Notes under the pieces: generated by a model
The model's input: the letters and a program-made list of their open reading frames with translations, nothing else
What the model was told of the DNA's origin: nothing
The model's database searches: none
NCBI GenBank assembly: GCA_003216595.1
Contig: QCIQ01000004.1
Span: 28,934 to 92,933 of the forward strand
Direction of reading: 5' to 3'
DNA length: 64,000 bases
DNA from: Prochlorococcus sp. AG-402-M18
Lineage (GTDB): Bacteria > Cyanobacteriota > Cyanobacteriia > PCC-6307 > Cyanobiaceae
Shown here: positions 50,658-58,911 of the stretch, one piece after another
Layout of the letters: every line of letters starts with the position of its first letter
Position numbering within the stretch: position 1 is the stretch's first letter
Made by a program: the position numbers and the translations under genes

Positions 50658-51292
50658 TGTAGCCAATTCAAAGCTGCTGATACTACGGGATATTCTTGTA
50701 AAAAAATATTTTTACATTCTTTTGCAATATCCATATGCTCTTTTTGCGTCCCATGACCTGTTCTTAGATTTATATAATGAATCCATGAACGACATGATCC
50801 TGTCATGTAAATTCTGGTTGGTGTAGCAAGTGGAAGTACAAATCTTGCACATTCTTTGGCGATACCAGCTTCTAATAATTCTTCGTAAAGTTCTTTATTT
50901 TGATCGAATTGCAGTTTAATTTTTTTATTGAATATATTTATAATTTCTTCCGGTAAGTCTGAGATAGAATTTTGCCTATTTTTATTATCTTGTCTTCTTA
51001 ATTCTGGTAGGGGAATTTCTCCTAGTTGCCTGCTATCCGCATAGCGTTGAGAGAACTCTTGAAAAGTAAATGATCGATGTCTTAATATTTGTGCAGCAAT
51101 GCCTCGAGTAGTTTCTATTTGCAAAGTCATATAAGCTTGCTCAAATACGCTCCAATGTTCATTCCTAATGCAATATCCAATTAATTTAGTAAAGTCTTCA
51201 TTATCTTGATTTTTTGGATTACTAACCCTGGCAATGTATGCCATGCTTTTTTCAGCATCTGGTGTAGAGGTTATTAATTGGACAGAACTCAT
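50654..51292 (-). CDS. thyX: Flavin-dependent thymidylate synthase ThyX
   Basis: Makes dTMP from dUMP using FAD and methylene-tetrahydrofolate. It has 212 residues. The ThyX motif RHRSFTFQEFS (71-81, RHR-x7-S) is intact, along with QRYAD and the C-terminal SWIHYINLRTGHGTQKE. It sits directly behind dcd (2-bp gap), so dCTP deamination and dUMP methylation are encoded together. Confidence 0.96.
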   Translation of the reverse strand: MSSVQLITSTPDAEKSMAYIARVSNPKNQDNEDFTKLIGYCIRNEHWSVFEQAYMTLQIETTRGIAAQILRHRSFTFQEFSQRYADSRQLGEIPLPELRRQDNKNRQNSISDLPEEIINIFNKKIKLQFDQNKELYEELLEAGIAKECARFVLPLATPTRIYMTGSCRSWIHYINLRTGHGTQKEHMDIAKECKNIFLQEYPVVSAALNWLH

Positions 51293-51294
51293 GT

Positions 51295-51888
51295 TTAAAC
51301 TTTTGCTAGGGTTACTCTTTCTTTTTGATATTGATATTTACCTTTCCTATCGCTGTAAGTAGTCTCACAAGGATCTCCTTCAAAGAAAAGCAATTGACAA
51401 ATCCCTTCATCAGCATAAATCCTGCAATCTGCACCGGAACTATTACTGAATTCAAGAGTTAAATGACCTTCCCAGCTTGCTTCTGCAGGAGTTGTATTTA
51501 CGATTATTCCTAATCGGGCGTAGGTGCTTTTCCCCAGGCAAATAACGGTAATATTTGGCGGTACCTTCATTTTTTCTAATGCAACACCAAGGCCGTAGGA
51601 GTGTGCCGGCAAAATAAAATATTTACCATCCTCGTCTTCTTTTAAATCTGTAGGTTCTAAATTGGCAGGATTAAACTTTTTCGGATTCATTACTGTTCCA
51701 GGTACATGCCTGAAAATCAAAAACTCTTTAGAGGAGAGACGCAAATCATATCCATAGGATGAGCAACCAAAGCTTAAAACAGGTGATTTTTCTGATTCCG
51801 GTTCAAGATGTCTGATTAGCTTTTCTTGAAAAGGTTCAAGCATTCCTAATGAAGCCTGTTCAGAAATCCAACGATCATTTTTTAACAT
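51295..51888 (-). CDS. dcd: dCTP deaminase
   Basis: Deaminates dCTP to dUTP, feeding dTMP synthesis. It has 197 residues with the conserved LSFGCSSYGYDLRLS start region, HSYGLGVALEKMKVP, GKSTYARLGIIVNTTPAEASWEGHLT (split here: KSTYARLG and AEASWEGHLTLE) and the Glu acid. It is adjacent to the CobO-like gene (no gap) and to thyX (2 bp). Confidence 0.96.
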   Translation of the reverse strand: MLKNDRWISEQASLGMLEPFQEKLIRHLEPESEKSPVLSFGCSSYGYDLRLSSKEFLIFRHVPGTVMNPKKFNPANLEPTDLKEDEDGKYFILPAHSYGLGVALEKMKVPPNITVICLGKSTYARLGIIVNTTPAEASWEGHLTLEFSNSSGADCRIYADEGICQLLFFEGDPCETTYSDRKGKYQYQKERVTLAKV

Positions 51889-52485
51889 TTAATTGCAGCG
51901 TAATTCAGTGATTTGATCAGCCATTTCAATTACTTTAGGAGGGATTGATGGTCCTGTAAGAATAATATCTGTGGATGATGGTCGATTATTTATCATGAAA
52001 ATTAAATCGTTTTCTTCAATTAAACCAAGGCTAATTGCCATCCCTATTTCATCAAGAACGATTTTATCTATTTTCCTTTCGATTAAACGTGCTTTACAAA
52101 ATTCCCAAAGTTCCTTAATTGCTTTTTCTTCATATTTTCTTTTTAAAGATAAATGTTCTTCCGAGATCTTTTCGGGTAAGCACGTTTCAATTGCTGGCCT
52201 TAGCCACTCAAGTCGCCCGCAAAGATTTATAGCTCCATTTGGTCCTTGATTGACTCCACCTCTTAAAAATTGAGCTATTAAAACTTGGCTCCCCAACCCT
52301 GCAGATCTGAGCGCCTCACTCAGGACAACAGAAAAACTACCTCTAAAAGTAGAAGTATGGATTTGAACCTGCCCTTGTGTCTCAACTAGTTGTAAAGGCT
52401 TTCTAATGGGGGTAGGTCTTAGAGAAGTCTCTTTTGAGGGCGATGAAGCCCTCTGTTGAGCATTAATGCTAACTCGTGCATTCAT
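51889..52485 (-). CDS. CobO/BtuR-like cobalamin adenosyltransferase homologue with a lost P-loop
   Basis: A 198-residue homologue of cob(I)yrinic acid a,c-diamide adenosyltransferase. The Walker B segment KIVLDEIGM (141-149), QFLRGG and the closing ADQITELRC align well with BtuR. The ATP P-loop does not: where the family has GNGKGKTT, this protein has STFRGSFS (45-52), with no Lys or Thr. It also has a basic N-terminal extension (about 35 residues). ATP binding in the normal way is doubtful, so the function may have changed. It directly precedes dcd. Confidence 0.82.
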   Translation of the reverse strand: MNARVSINAQQRASSPSKETSLRPTPIRKPLQLVETQGQVQIHTSTFRGSFSVVLSEALRSAGLGSQVLIAQFLRGGVNQGPNGAINLCGRLEWLRPAIETCLPEKISEEHLSLKRKYEEKAIKELWEFCKARLIERKIDKIVLDEIGMAISLGLIEENDLIFMINNRPSSTDIILTGPSIPPKVIEMADQITELRCN

Positions 52486-52635
52486 CTCAATTTTTATTGG
52501 AATGTCTTTAAATTAATCTAGCGGTATAAAATTTCATATCAACCAATTCAACACTATCTGTGGTGTATGGAATAAAAATAATTGCTTGCCAAAATTGTTA
52601 ATGCCCCAAAAAAAATTCCAGAAAAACAAGAAAAC

Positions 52636-52649
52636 GTAATTTTTAATAC
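52636..52649 (+). promoter_or_regulatory. NtcA-binding site upstream of ntcA
   Basis: A perfect GTA-N8-TAC palindrome (GTAATTTTTAATAC) centred about 160 bp before the ntcA start, matching the NtcA consensus and implying autoregulation. The 316-bp gap between the CobO-like gene and ntcA holds nothing else I can support. Confidence 0.7.
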
Positions 52650-52801
52650 TTTTTTTAATCGCACATTAGAACTTTGATCAAAAAAAGATAGAATTTTGAT
52701 TACTTTTAGGCTTGGTTTGGAAACTTAGCTTCAAAAAAGTCGCCATGGCTACATATCGTTTTTTCTCGACTTATTAATCTTCTCTGAACAATAAATTAAA
52801 T

Positions 52802-53533
52802 ATGGTCACTTCATATCGTGGCTTTACTCGTTTCAACCAACAAAAAAATAGCCAGATGGTTGGTAATTCATCATCTCCTTTGCCAGCAAACAAAACTCTC
52901 TTAGATGTAATTAAATCTTTAGAGGGAGTTTCTACTGAAATTGTAGATAGGTCAAAAACGATTTTTTTTCCTGGTGATCCTGCCGAAAGGGTTTATTTAA
53001 TAAGGCGCGGTGCAGTTCGATTGAGCAGGGTATATGAAACGGGTGAAGAAATTACAGTTGCGTTATTGAGAGAAAATAGTCTTTTTGGAGTTTTATCTTT
53101 ATTAACAGGACATAGATCAGATCGTTTTTATCATGCGGTTGCTTTTACTCGTGTAGAACTCATTGCGGCGCCGGCTACATCAGTGAGGAATGCAATTGAG
53201 CAAGATGCCTCTGTTGGGTTGTTGCTTTTACAAGGTTTATCAAGTCGAGTACTTCAAACTGAAACAATGATTGAAACTTTAACTCATAGAGATATGTCCT
53301 CTCGTCTTGCGAGCTTTTTACTTGTTTTGTGTCGGGACTTTGGTGTACCTGGGGAGAAAGGAGTGACAATTGACCTAAGACTTTCTCATCAAGCTATCGC
53401 TGAAGCAATAGGCTCAACTAGAGTTACTATTACTCGACTACTTGGAGAGTTGAAAAGTTCCTCATTATTAGCAATAGATAGAAAAAAAATCACTATATTT
53501 GACCCAATTGCTTTAGCAAAAAGATTTAATTGA
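52802..53533 (+). CDS. ntcA: Global nitrogen regulator NtcA
   Basis: CRP-family activator of nitrogen genes that senses 2-oxoglutarate. It has 243 residues: an effector-binding jelly-roll domain ([22 protein letters not shown]), a dimer helix, and a C-terminal helix-turn-helix with [25 protein letters not shown]. The 20-residue N-terminal extension is longer than usual (about 222 residues in most), so a later start is possible. An NtcA box lies upstream. Confidence 0.97.
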   Translation: MVTSYRGFTRFNQQKNSQMVGNSSSPLPANKTLLDVIKSLEGVSTEIVDRSKTIFFPGDPAERVYLIRRGAVRLSRVYETGEEITVALLRENSLFGVLSLLTGHRSDRFYHAVAFTRVELIAAPATSVRNAIEQDASVGLLLLQGLSSRVLQTETMIETLTHRDMSSRLASFLLVLCRDFGVPGEKGVTIDLRLSHQAIAEAIGSTRVTITRLLGELKSSSLLAIDRKKITIFDPIALAKRFN

Positions 53534-53588
53534 AGGCCATTACATACTAAGGTTTAAGAGGTTTGATTAATTCCTCTTCTTTCTCTCT

Positions 53589-54515
53589 GTGACTGTCTGG
53601 CTGAAAATTCTTTTACTATTAATCCTAGGTGGAATACTTTCTACTCTGGGAGATCGCTTAGGCACGAGAGTTGGCAAAGCGCGTTTAAGTATATTTAAAT
53701 TAAGACCAAAAAGTACAGCTGTTTTAATAACTGTTTTTACTGGGAGTATTATTAGTGCTATTTCATTTGCAACTATGGTTGTATTTGATAGGGATTTAAG
53801 GGTTGGATTATTTCAGTTAGAGGATATCCGCGAAAAAATTATGGAGAGTGAAAAAGAATTAAAAAAATTAGAAAAAAATTTATATGCTTTCAGAAGTGGA
53901 AATGTAGTAATAAGTAGTGGGCAAACTTTAGCAACTAAGACTATTAAATTAAATAAAAATATTGATATAAAAAAAATTATAGAAAGCATATTACAGCAAG
54001 CTAATTTTTATGCTTTTAACTTAGTAAAAACAAATCAATCTAAATATCGAAGAATATTATTAGTTCGTAAAGATGAAATAGAGAAGCTTGAAAAAAAAAT
54101 AGCTGATAATAGAAGTTGGGTCGTGAGGATTAAATCAGCAGGGAATATACTTAGAGGTGAAAATTATGTTTATGCATTTCCTGAAGTTACATTAAATAAA
54201 ATCATTACAAAGAAAGGTGAAGTTATTGCTATGGAAAATATATCTTTATCAAATTCTGATTCTGAATCTATTAGTAAAAAGATTAATCTTTTAATGGCTT
54301 CAACATTAGCTGAGGTTAGGCGACGGGGATCATTAAGTTCTGAGTTGAAAATTAATGCGAATCAAATTAATAATTTAGGAAAATATCTAGTTAGTAAAAA
54401 AAAGGGAGATTTCCAAATTATTGCTAGGTCTCTTGAGGATAGTCAAAGTGCTGATAAGGTCTCAGTATCATTGGAATTGAAACCTTTAGAACAATCTATT
54501 CTTAATAAGAGTTAA
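53589..54515 (+). CDS. DUF3084-like membrane-anchored protein
   Basis: A 308-residue protein that starts at GTG 53589. It has two N-terminal spans (about 3-20 and 44-67) around GDRLGTRVGKARLSIFKLRP, then a coiled-coil (about 78-100) and a C-terminal soluble region. This is the pattern of the cyanobacterial DUF3084 family. Its function is unknown. Its stop is immediately followed by the ATG of the RuvC-fold gene. Confidence 0.82.
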   Translation: MTVWLKILLLLILGGILSTLGDRLGTRVGKARLSIFKLRPKSTAVLITVFTGSIISAISFATMVVFDRDLRVGLFQLEDIREKIMESEKELKKLEKNLYAFRSGNVVISSGQTLATKTIKLNKNIDIKKIIESILQQANFYAFNLVKTNQSKYRRILLVRKDEIEKLEKKIADNRSWVVRIKSAGNILRGENYVYAFPEVTLNKIITKKGEVIAMENISLSNSDSESISKKINLLMASTLAEVRRRGSLSSELKINANQINNLGKYLVSKKKGDFQIIARSLEDSQSADKVSVSLELKPLEQSILNKS

Positions 54516-54953
54516 ATGAGTCTTTATATCTCAATAGATCCTGGAATAAACAAATGTGGGTTATTATTGGCTGATATGCAATCCGGAAAAGTTATAGAGG
54601 CAGGTATAGCTTCATTAAATAGATTTTCTGATATTGTTTCTTTGTGGAATGGTGATTACCATATTATTAAGATAATAATTGGTGATGGGACTAATTGTAA
54701 GTATGTAGAGAATCAATTAAAACGAAATAATTTCTTAAATATTAATTATGTTAATGAAAGAGGATCTACGTTGAGAGCCAGGTATAGATTTTGGGAAATT
54801 TGGCCTCCAAATTATTTTATTCGTTGGCTTCCAAAAGAAATTATTTTTCCTCCTGAAAATCTTGATGCAATTGTCGCGTTGATTTTATTGGAAGATTTTT
54901 TAAATCATAGATTTATTTGGCCCGATCAAGTAGATATTAAAATTTGGCCCTAA
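54516..54953 (+). CDS. RuvC/RNase H-fold protein, putative resolvase-like nuclease
   Basis: A 145-residue single-domain protein. It has the RNase H-fold acids: Asp8 in SIDPGINKCG, Glu81 in NERGST and Asp117 in NLDAIVALIL, plus GDGT as a further family-like turn. This is the layout of RuvC/YqgF-type nucleases, but it is neither canonical RuvC nor YqgF. It starts one base after the DUF3084 stop (TAAATG), so the two are co-expressed. Structure-specific nuclease activity is inferred from the residues only. Confidence 0.75.
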   Translation: MSLYISIDPGINKCGLLLADMQSGKVIEAGIASLNRFSDIVSLWNGDYHIIKIIIGDGTNCKYVENQLKRNNFLNINYVNERGSTLRARYRFWEIWPPNYFIRWLPKEIIFPPENLDAIVALILLEDFLNHRFIWPDQVDIKIWP

Positions 54954-55194
54954 CTGTAAAAATATAATCTCCACCAGACTCAAGCTTATAATCAGATTTA
55001 ACTAAATAGCGCTCTAATGCATCTTTTATTAGAGCTCTACCAAGCGGTGGTTCTACAAAAAGTTGTCCTTGGTTAAAAGCCCAAACAAAATTCCATTCAA
55101 AATTTCCTGCACGGACAATCCCCTCAACTTTTTTTTGATTAAAGCATTGTTTATGAATCTGAAGATATGCAGTAGTTGAAGGCTGATTATACAT
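54937..55194 (-). CDS. DUF3146-like small protein
   Basis: An 85-residue soluble protein. The segments TTAYLQIHKQCFNQKKVEG, FEWNFVWAFNQGQLFVEP and SGGDYIFTVRAKF match the cyanobacterial DUF3146 family. The function is unknown. It lies 10 bp after pth on the same strand and overlaps the RuvC-fold gene tail-to-tail by 17 bases. Confidence 0.83.
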   Translation of the reverse strand: MYNQPSTTAYLQIHKQCFNQKKVEGIVRAGNFEWNFVWAFNQGQLFVEPPLGRALIKDALERYLVKSDYKLESGGDYIFTVRAKF

Positions 55195-55204
55195 TTTATT
55201 AAAG

Positions 55205-55816
55205 TTAAAAATTGTTAGGTTTGTAAGAATTTAATCGAGTCGTTATCTTTTCCCAATTATCAAATGTGATTGATTCAATACAAGTGATTATTTCTTCAAT
55301 TATGAGATTTAATTTTATAAATTCTTCTTTTGAGAATCTTCCTAAAACGTGAGAAACAGTTTTAGACTTTCTCTCTTTTTGGTTGTAACTTGGCGGTCCT
55401 ATCCCAATCTTTAATCTTTTAAACTCTGTAGTACCGAGATGGTTGATAATACTTTTTAGTCCATTATGACCTCCTGAGCTTCCTTTAGAGCGTACTCTTA
55501 TTTTCCCCAGTGGAAGATCCATGTCATCTACTAGGACTATTAATTGATGATTTTCAAAATTAAACCAATCCTTGGCTGATCTCACGGATTTACCACTTTC
55601 ATTCATGTAAGTGTTGGGCATTAGAAGCCTTGTTTTTTCTATTCCCATGCCATATTCACAAGTCCTGCCAAGTATTTTTTTGCTTTCACGAAAGGAACAA
55701 TTATTTTTTCTTGCAATTTCTTCTAACACCATAAATCCGACATTATGACGCGTTTTATGGTACTCAGTACCAGGATTGCCCAAGCCAACTAATAATTTCA
55801 AGTCATTGGACAACAT
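55205..55816 (-). CDS. pth: Peptidyl-tRNA hydrolase
   Basis: Releases peptides from prematurely dropped peptidyl-tRNAs. It has 203 residues with VGLGNPGTEYHKTRHNVGFM (catalytic His and Asn), NTYMNESGKSV, VLVDDMDLPLGKIRVR and GSSGGHNGLKSI, in the standard order. It lies 61 bp after tatA. Confidence 0.96.
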   Translation of the reverse strand: MLSNDLKLLVGLGNPGTEYHKTRHNVGFMVLEEIARKNNCSFRESKKILGRTCEYGMGIEKTRLLMPNTYMNESGKSVRSAKDWFNFENHQLIVLVDDMDLPLGKIRVRSKGSSGGHNGLKSIINHLGTTEFKRLKIGIGPPSYNQKERKSKTVSHVLGRFSKEEFIKLNLIIEEIITCIESITFDNWEKITTRLNSYKPNNF

Positions 55817-55877
55817 ACCAATTGAATAGAATCGTTTTTGATTCTAATGGTGGGATATTTAGTTAGTTTTGAAGAAA

Positions 55878-56093
55878 TTAATTTTCTTTGTCCACAATGT
55901 TTTCATTTGAGGACTCTTCTTCAGCCATTGCATTTTTGATTTCACGTTCAAACTCTGTAGAGGCACTTTGAAGTCCTTTGAGAGTTTTACCAATATTTCG
56001 CCCAAGCTCGGGAAGACGTTTTGGACCAAAAATAACAAGTGCCAATCCAGCAATAACAGCTATTTCAGGTAAACCAACCCCAAAAATATTCAT
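55878..56093 (-). CDS. tatA: Twin-arginine translocase subunit TatA/E
   Basis: A 71-residue protein with one N-terminal span (GLPEIAVIAGLALVIFG), then the FGPKRLPELGRNIGKTLKGL amphipathic helix and an acidic tail. Folded proteins are exported by the TatA/C complex; in cyanobacteria also into the thylakoid lumen. It lies between psbH (33 bp) and pth. Confidence 0.95.
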   Translation of the reverse strand: MNIFGVGLPEIAVIAGLALVIFGPKRLPELGRNIGKTLKGLQSASTEFEREIKNAMAEEESSNENIVDKEN

Positions 56094-56126
56094 GGGCGAA
56101 TCTCAACTGCTCAGAATTTAATCAAT

Positions 56127-56324
56127 TCAGCCATTCCAGTCGACGGAAAAACCTTGTAGAAGAAGTGATTGGTTATAAATTTGGAGCATAATTACTAGAA
56201 AAACCAGTAGTAAAACTCCTATAAAAGCCATTACGGGTACAGCGCCCCAACCTGGAACAACTTTTCCTTGTCCAGAATTTCCAATGGATTTAAGCAAAGA
56301 TCCAAGTGCTGTTTTTTGTCCCAT
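56127..56324 (-). CDS. psbH: Photosystem II protein PsbH
   Basis: A 65-residue single-span subunit near the QB side of photosystem II. It has the cytoplasmic N-terminal part [23 protein letters not shown] and a span [20 protein letters not shown], ending in SVDWNG. It is complete. psbN, commonly encoded on the opposite strand next to psbH, is not found here. Confidence 0.97.
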   Translation of the reverse strand: MGQKTALGSLLKSIGNSGQGKVVPGWGAVPVMAFIGVLLLVFLVIMLQIYNQSLLLQGFSVDWNG

Positions 56325-56366
56325 GTCGTTTCTCTAAGCTCAGATTTGTATGAGTCAAGATATTGT

Positions 56367-56501
56367 ATGAGAACTTGTCCAAAAGAAGAAGAGACTGTAG
56401 AAACTTGTGATGGAATGAACCAAAAAAATATGATTTTTGATGAATTTGGTCTCAAAAAAGCTGAAAAACGAGAAAAATTTAAAAAAAAAAAAAATCTTTA
56501 A
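56367..56501 (+). CDS. Possible small Lys-rich reading frame between psbH and psbI
   Basis: A 44-codon frame starting at ATG 56367. It begins MRTCPKEEETVETCDGMN and ends in a charged, Lys-rich tail encoded partly by 14 consecutive A (56481-56494). It has no membrane span, so it is not psbN. Unrecognised, and possibly not expressed. It is the longest sensible frame in the 369-bp psbH-psbI gap. A 23-codon hydrophobic frame (56520-56591) follows. Confidence 0.3.
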   Translation: MRTCPKEEETVETCDGMNQKNMIFDEFGLKKAEKREKFKKKKNL

Positions 56502-56693
56502 GGGATTTTCAGAACTTGTATGAGCAAAAAATTGATCTTTTTATCTATATCCCTTGCATTTATTGGCTTTTTTGGTTTTCTCGAGAGATGAAAATTTCTT
56601 CCATTTCCAAAAGTCTGTAACACCTTTGGTTTTTTCGTTGGAGTTATTGACTTCATAGGATAAGTTGAATCTCTATTTAATTGATTCGGATTC

Positions 56694-56822
56694 ATGCTTG
56701 CCCTCAAGATTTCCGTCTATACGGTCGTCTTTTTCTTTGTCGGGATCTTTTTATTTGGTTTCTTGGCAAGTGATCCAACAAGGACACCCAATAGAAAGGA
56801 TTTGGAAAGTCCTCAGGACTAA
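56694..56822 (+). CDS. psbI: Photosystem II reaction-centre protein PsbI
   Basis: A 42-residue single-span subunit next to D1. It reads [20 protein letters not shown], then [19 protein letters not shown], the classical PsbI sequence. It starts at ATG 56694 and ends at TAA 56822. It is short enough to be missed by length-filtered gene finding. It lies 80 bp before the LptD-like gene. Confidence 0.97.
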   Translation: MLALKISVYTVVFFFVGIFLFGFLASDPTRTPNRKDLESPQD

Positions 56823-56902
56823 AAATGACACGCTAATTACTGGACTAAGCAAGTTCATGTAATTGCTTTATTAAGTATTATCTTTTCTTCGGCTTAAGTC
56901 AT

Positions 56903-58909
56903 TTGGCGGCGAAGAAAAGATATCTATTTGTTTTAAACCTTGGGCTACTAGGGTTTAGTAGCTTTTTGTCTCTATTTGAGCCTTCTAAAGCCAGGGATGA
57001 CTTACTTGAAAATTCATCTAAGCAAAAAAAACATAGTTATTCTTTAGGTACTTTAGTTGAAAAGTCTAAGAACTCCCCTTTAGAAAAATTAAAAGTAGAA
57101 AATATTTTATTAACTTTAAAGATCTTTGCTGATAAGCAATATGATTATAATGAAAATATATATCTAGCAGAGGGTAATGTCAAAGCAATATTAAATGGTG
57201 GAATCTTAAAATCCGACATGCTCAGTTATGAAAAATCAACTGGTACTTTAACTGCTAAGGGCAATATTAGATTTAGAAAGGGAGGGCAATATTTTAAAGG
57301 TAAAGAATTCCAATTTAATATATTAAAGAAAGAAGGAACCATTAAAGACGTATATGGAATTATAGATATAAAAAATGTATTAAATGACTTAAAACTTGAC
57401 TCTTATTCAGAAGAAATATTAGTAAAAGATAGATCATTATCTAAAAGGGAAAATAGATACGATGATGGAATAGAATTTTCATTAGGAAATATTAAATTAC
57501 CAGAAAATAAAATCACAAGATCTAATAAATCAGTAGGTTTAATTAATAATTGGAGATTTAAATCAAATTTAATAACTATTAATGAAAAAGGTTGGAAATC
57601 TAATAGAATTATTTTTACGAATGATCCATTTGACCCTAATCAAATTTCTTTTGAGGGAATAGATATTATCGCAGAAGAAGATGATAATGAAAACTTGCTT
57701 ATTACTAGTTCTAAAACTAATTTAATTCTTGAGAACAGAACTAAAATTTTTATAGGTAAAAGAATATTTGGAGGTGAAAAGAAAAAGAAAAATAAATTTC
57801 AGTTCATATATGATGCTAAAGATCGTGATGGATTAGTCTTAGTAAGAAGAAGTAATACCAAAAAAATTATTAATAATATAGAACTTGAACTACAGCCTCA
57901 ATTTTTGATTAATAGAGCTATTTTAGGTAGAACTTATAGTTATAAAAACAGTCAAGATCATAATATTGATTTTTCTGACTTATTTGGTTTAAAAATAAAA
58001 ATTAAAGCAAGTGATGACAATTGGAGCTTTGAGAGTTTAAATGATTTAAGTACATTAAACACAACTAGAATACAGAGTGGAATAAGACATTCATCTGCTT
58101 TCAGAAAGTACTTTCGAATGCCTATTCTAGAAGACTCAAGTTTTAATATTTTTACTACTTATAGATCCAGAGCTTGGAATGGAACCATTGGAGAGACTGA
58201 GATCAAATCTGCACTTGGAGCCTTTATTGAAAAGAATCATTATTTTACGAGTGGTGCAGTGAAAAATAACTTAAATATTCGAATAGGAACCGCAAAATAT
58301 GAAGCAGAAAAGTTGAAAAATAATTCAATGATCAGTCTTTGGCGTTCTAGTCTTTTTGCTTCTTTAGATAGTGAATATCCAATATGGAAGAGTAATCCAA
58401 AAAATTCTGATAAAAAGAAAGAGACGTTTTTATCTCCTGTTTCAATTAATCCCGAATTAGTCTTCAGAACTAATATTAATTCAGCCTATTTTAAATATAT
58501 AAATTCAATTGAGCAAGGCTTTCTAAAACTGAGTCTTGGTCCTGAAATTAGGCTAGGAACTTTAGAGAGTGATTTTCTTGATTACACAAAACTTTCGGTT
58601 ATGCCAGGTGTGAAAATTAAGTTTGGAAATAGTCCATTTAAGTTTGATAATGCTATTGATTTGAAAACACTGAATATAAGCTTAATGCAACAAATATATG
58701 GACCTTTAATGTTTGATGTCATCTCTAATTTAAATATTGACAATCGTTCAAAAAACTATGGAGATTATTATGATACAAAGTTAGGCCTTTTGTGGCATAA
58801 AAGATCGTACGAATGCGGAATTTACTATCATCCTAATAATGATGCAGGAGGATTATATTTTCGTATAAATGGATTTAAATTTGGTAATTCTGTGAAACCA
58901 GAATTTTAG
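56903..58909 (+). CDS. DUF3769 outer-membrane protein, LptD-like
   Basis: A 668-residue protein that starts at TTG 56903. It has an N-terminal export signal (YLFVLNLGLLGFSSFLSL), an OstA/LptA-like segment (about 75-150: NENIYLAEGNVKAIL, KSTGTLTAKGNIRFRKGG) and a long C-terminal region of alternating polar/hydrophobic strands ending FRINGFKFGNSVKPEF, which suggests a beta-barrel. Cyanobacterial DUF3769 proteins occupy the LptD place in lipopolysaccharide export; that role is inferred here. It is convergent with leuD, only 2 bp apart. Confidence 0.85.
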   Translation: MAAKKRYLFVLNLGLLGFSSFLSLFEPSKARDDLLENSSKQKKHSYSLGTLVEKSKNSPLEKLKVENILLTLKIFADKQYDYNENIYLAEGNVKAILNGGILKSDMLSYEKSTGTLTAKGNIRFRKGGQYFKGKEFQFNILKKEGTIKDVYGIIDIKNVLNDLKLDSYSEEILVKDRSLSKRENRYDDGIEFSLGNIKLPENKITRSNKSVGLINNWRFKSNLITINEKGWKSNRIIFTNDPFDPNQISFEGIDIIAEEDDNENLLITSSKTNLILENRTKIFIGKRIFGGEKKKKNKFQFIYDAKDRDGLVLVRRSNTKKIINNIELELQPQFLINRAILGRTYSYKNSQDHNIDFSDLFGLKIKIKASDDNWSFESLNDLSTLNTTRIQSGIRHSSAFRKYFRMPILEDSSFNIFTTYRSRAWNGTIGETEIKSALGAFIEKNHYFTSGAVKNNLNIRIGTAKYEAEKLKNNSMISLWRSSLFASLDSEYPIWKSNPKNSDKKKETFLSPVSINPELVFRTNINSAYFKYINSIEQGFLKLSLGPEIRLGTLESDFLDYTKLSVMPGVKIKFGNSPFKFDNAIDLKTLNISLMQQIYGPLMFDVISNLNIDNRSKNYGDYYDTKLGLLWHKRSYECGIYYHPNNDAGGLYFRINGFKFGNSVKPEF

Positions 58910-58911
58910 AA

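Noticed and set aside
53556..53578. Inverted repeat AAGAGG/CCTCTT after ntcA considered as a terminator
   Set aside because: The stem is only 6 bp with an 11-base loop and no continuous T-run, so support is too weak.
56498..56707. 69-codon minus-strand frame across the psbI start
   Set aside because: It is antisense to psbI, with low-complexity Lys/Pro/Asn composition and no homology I recognise.
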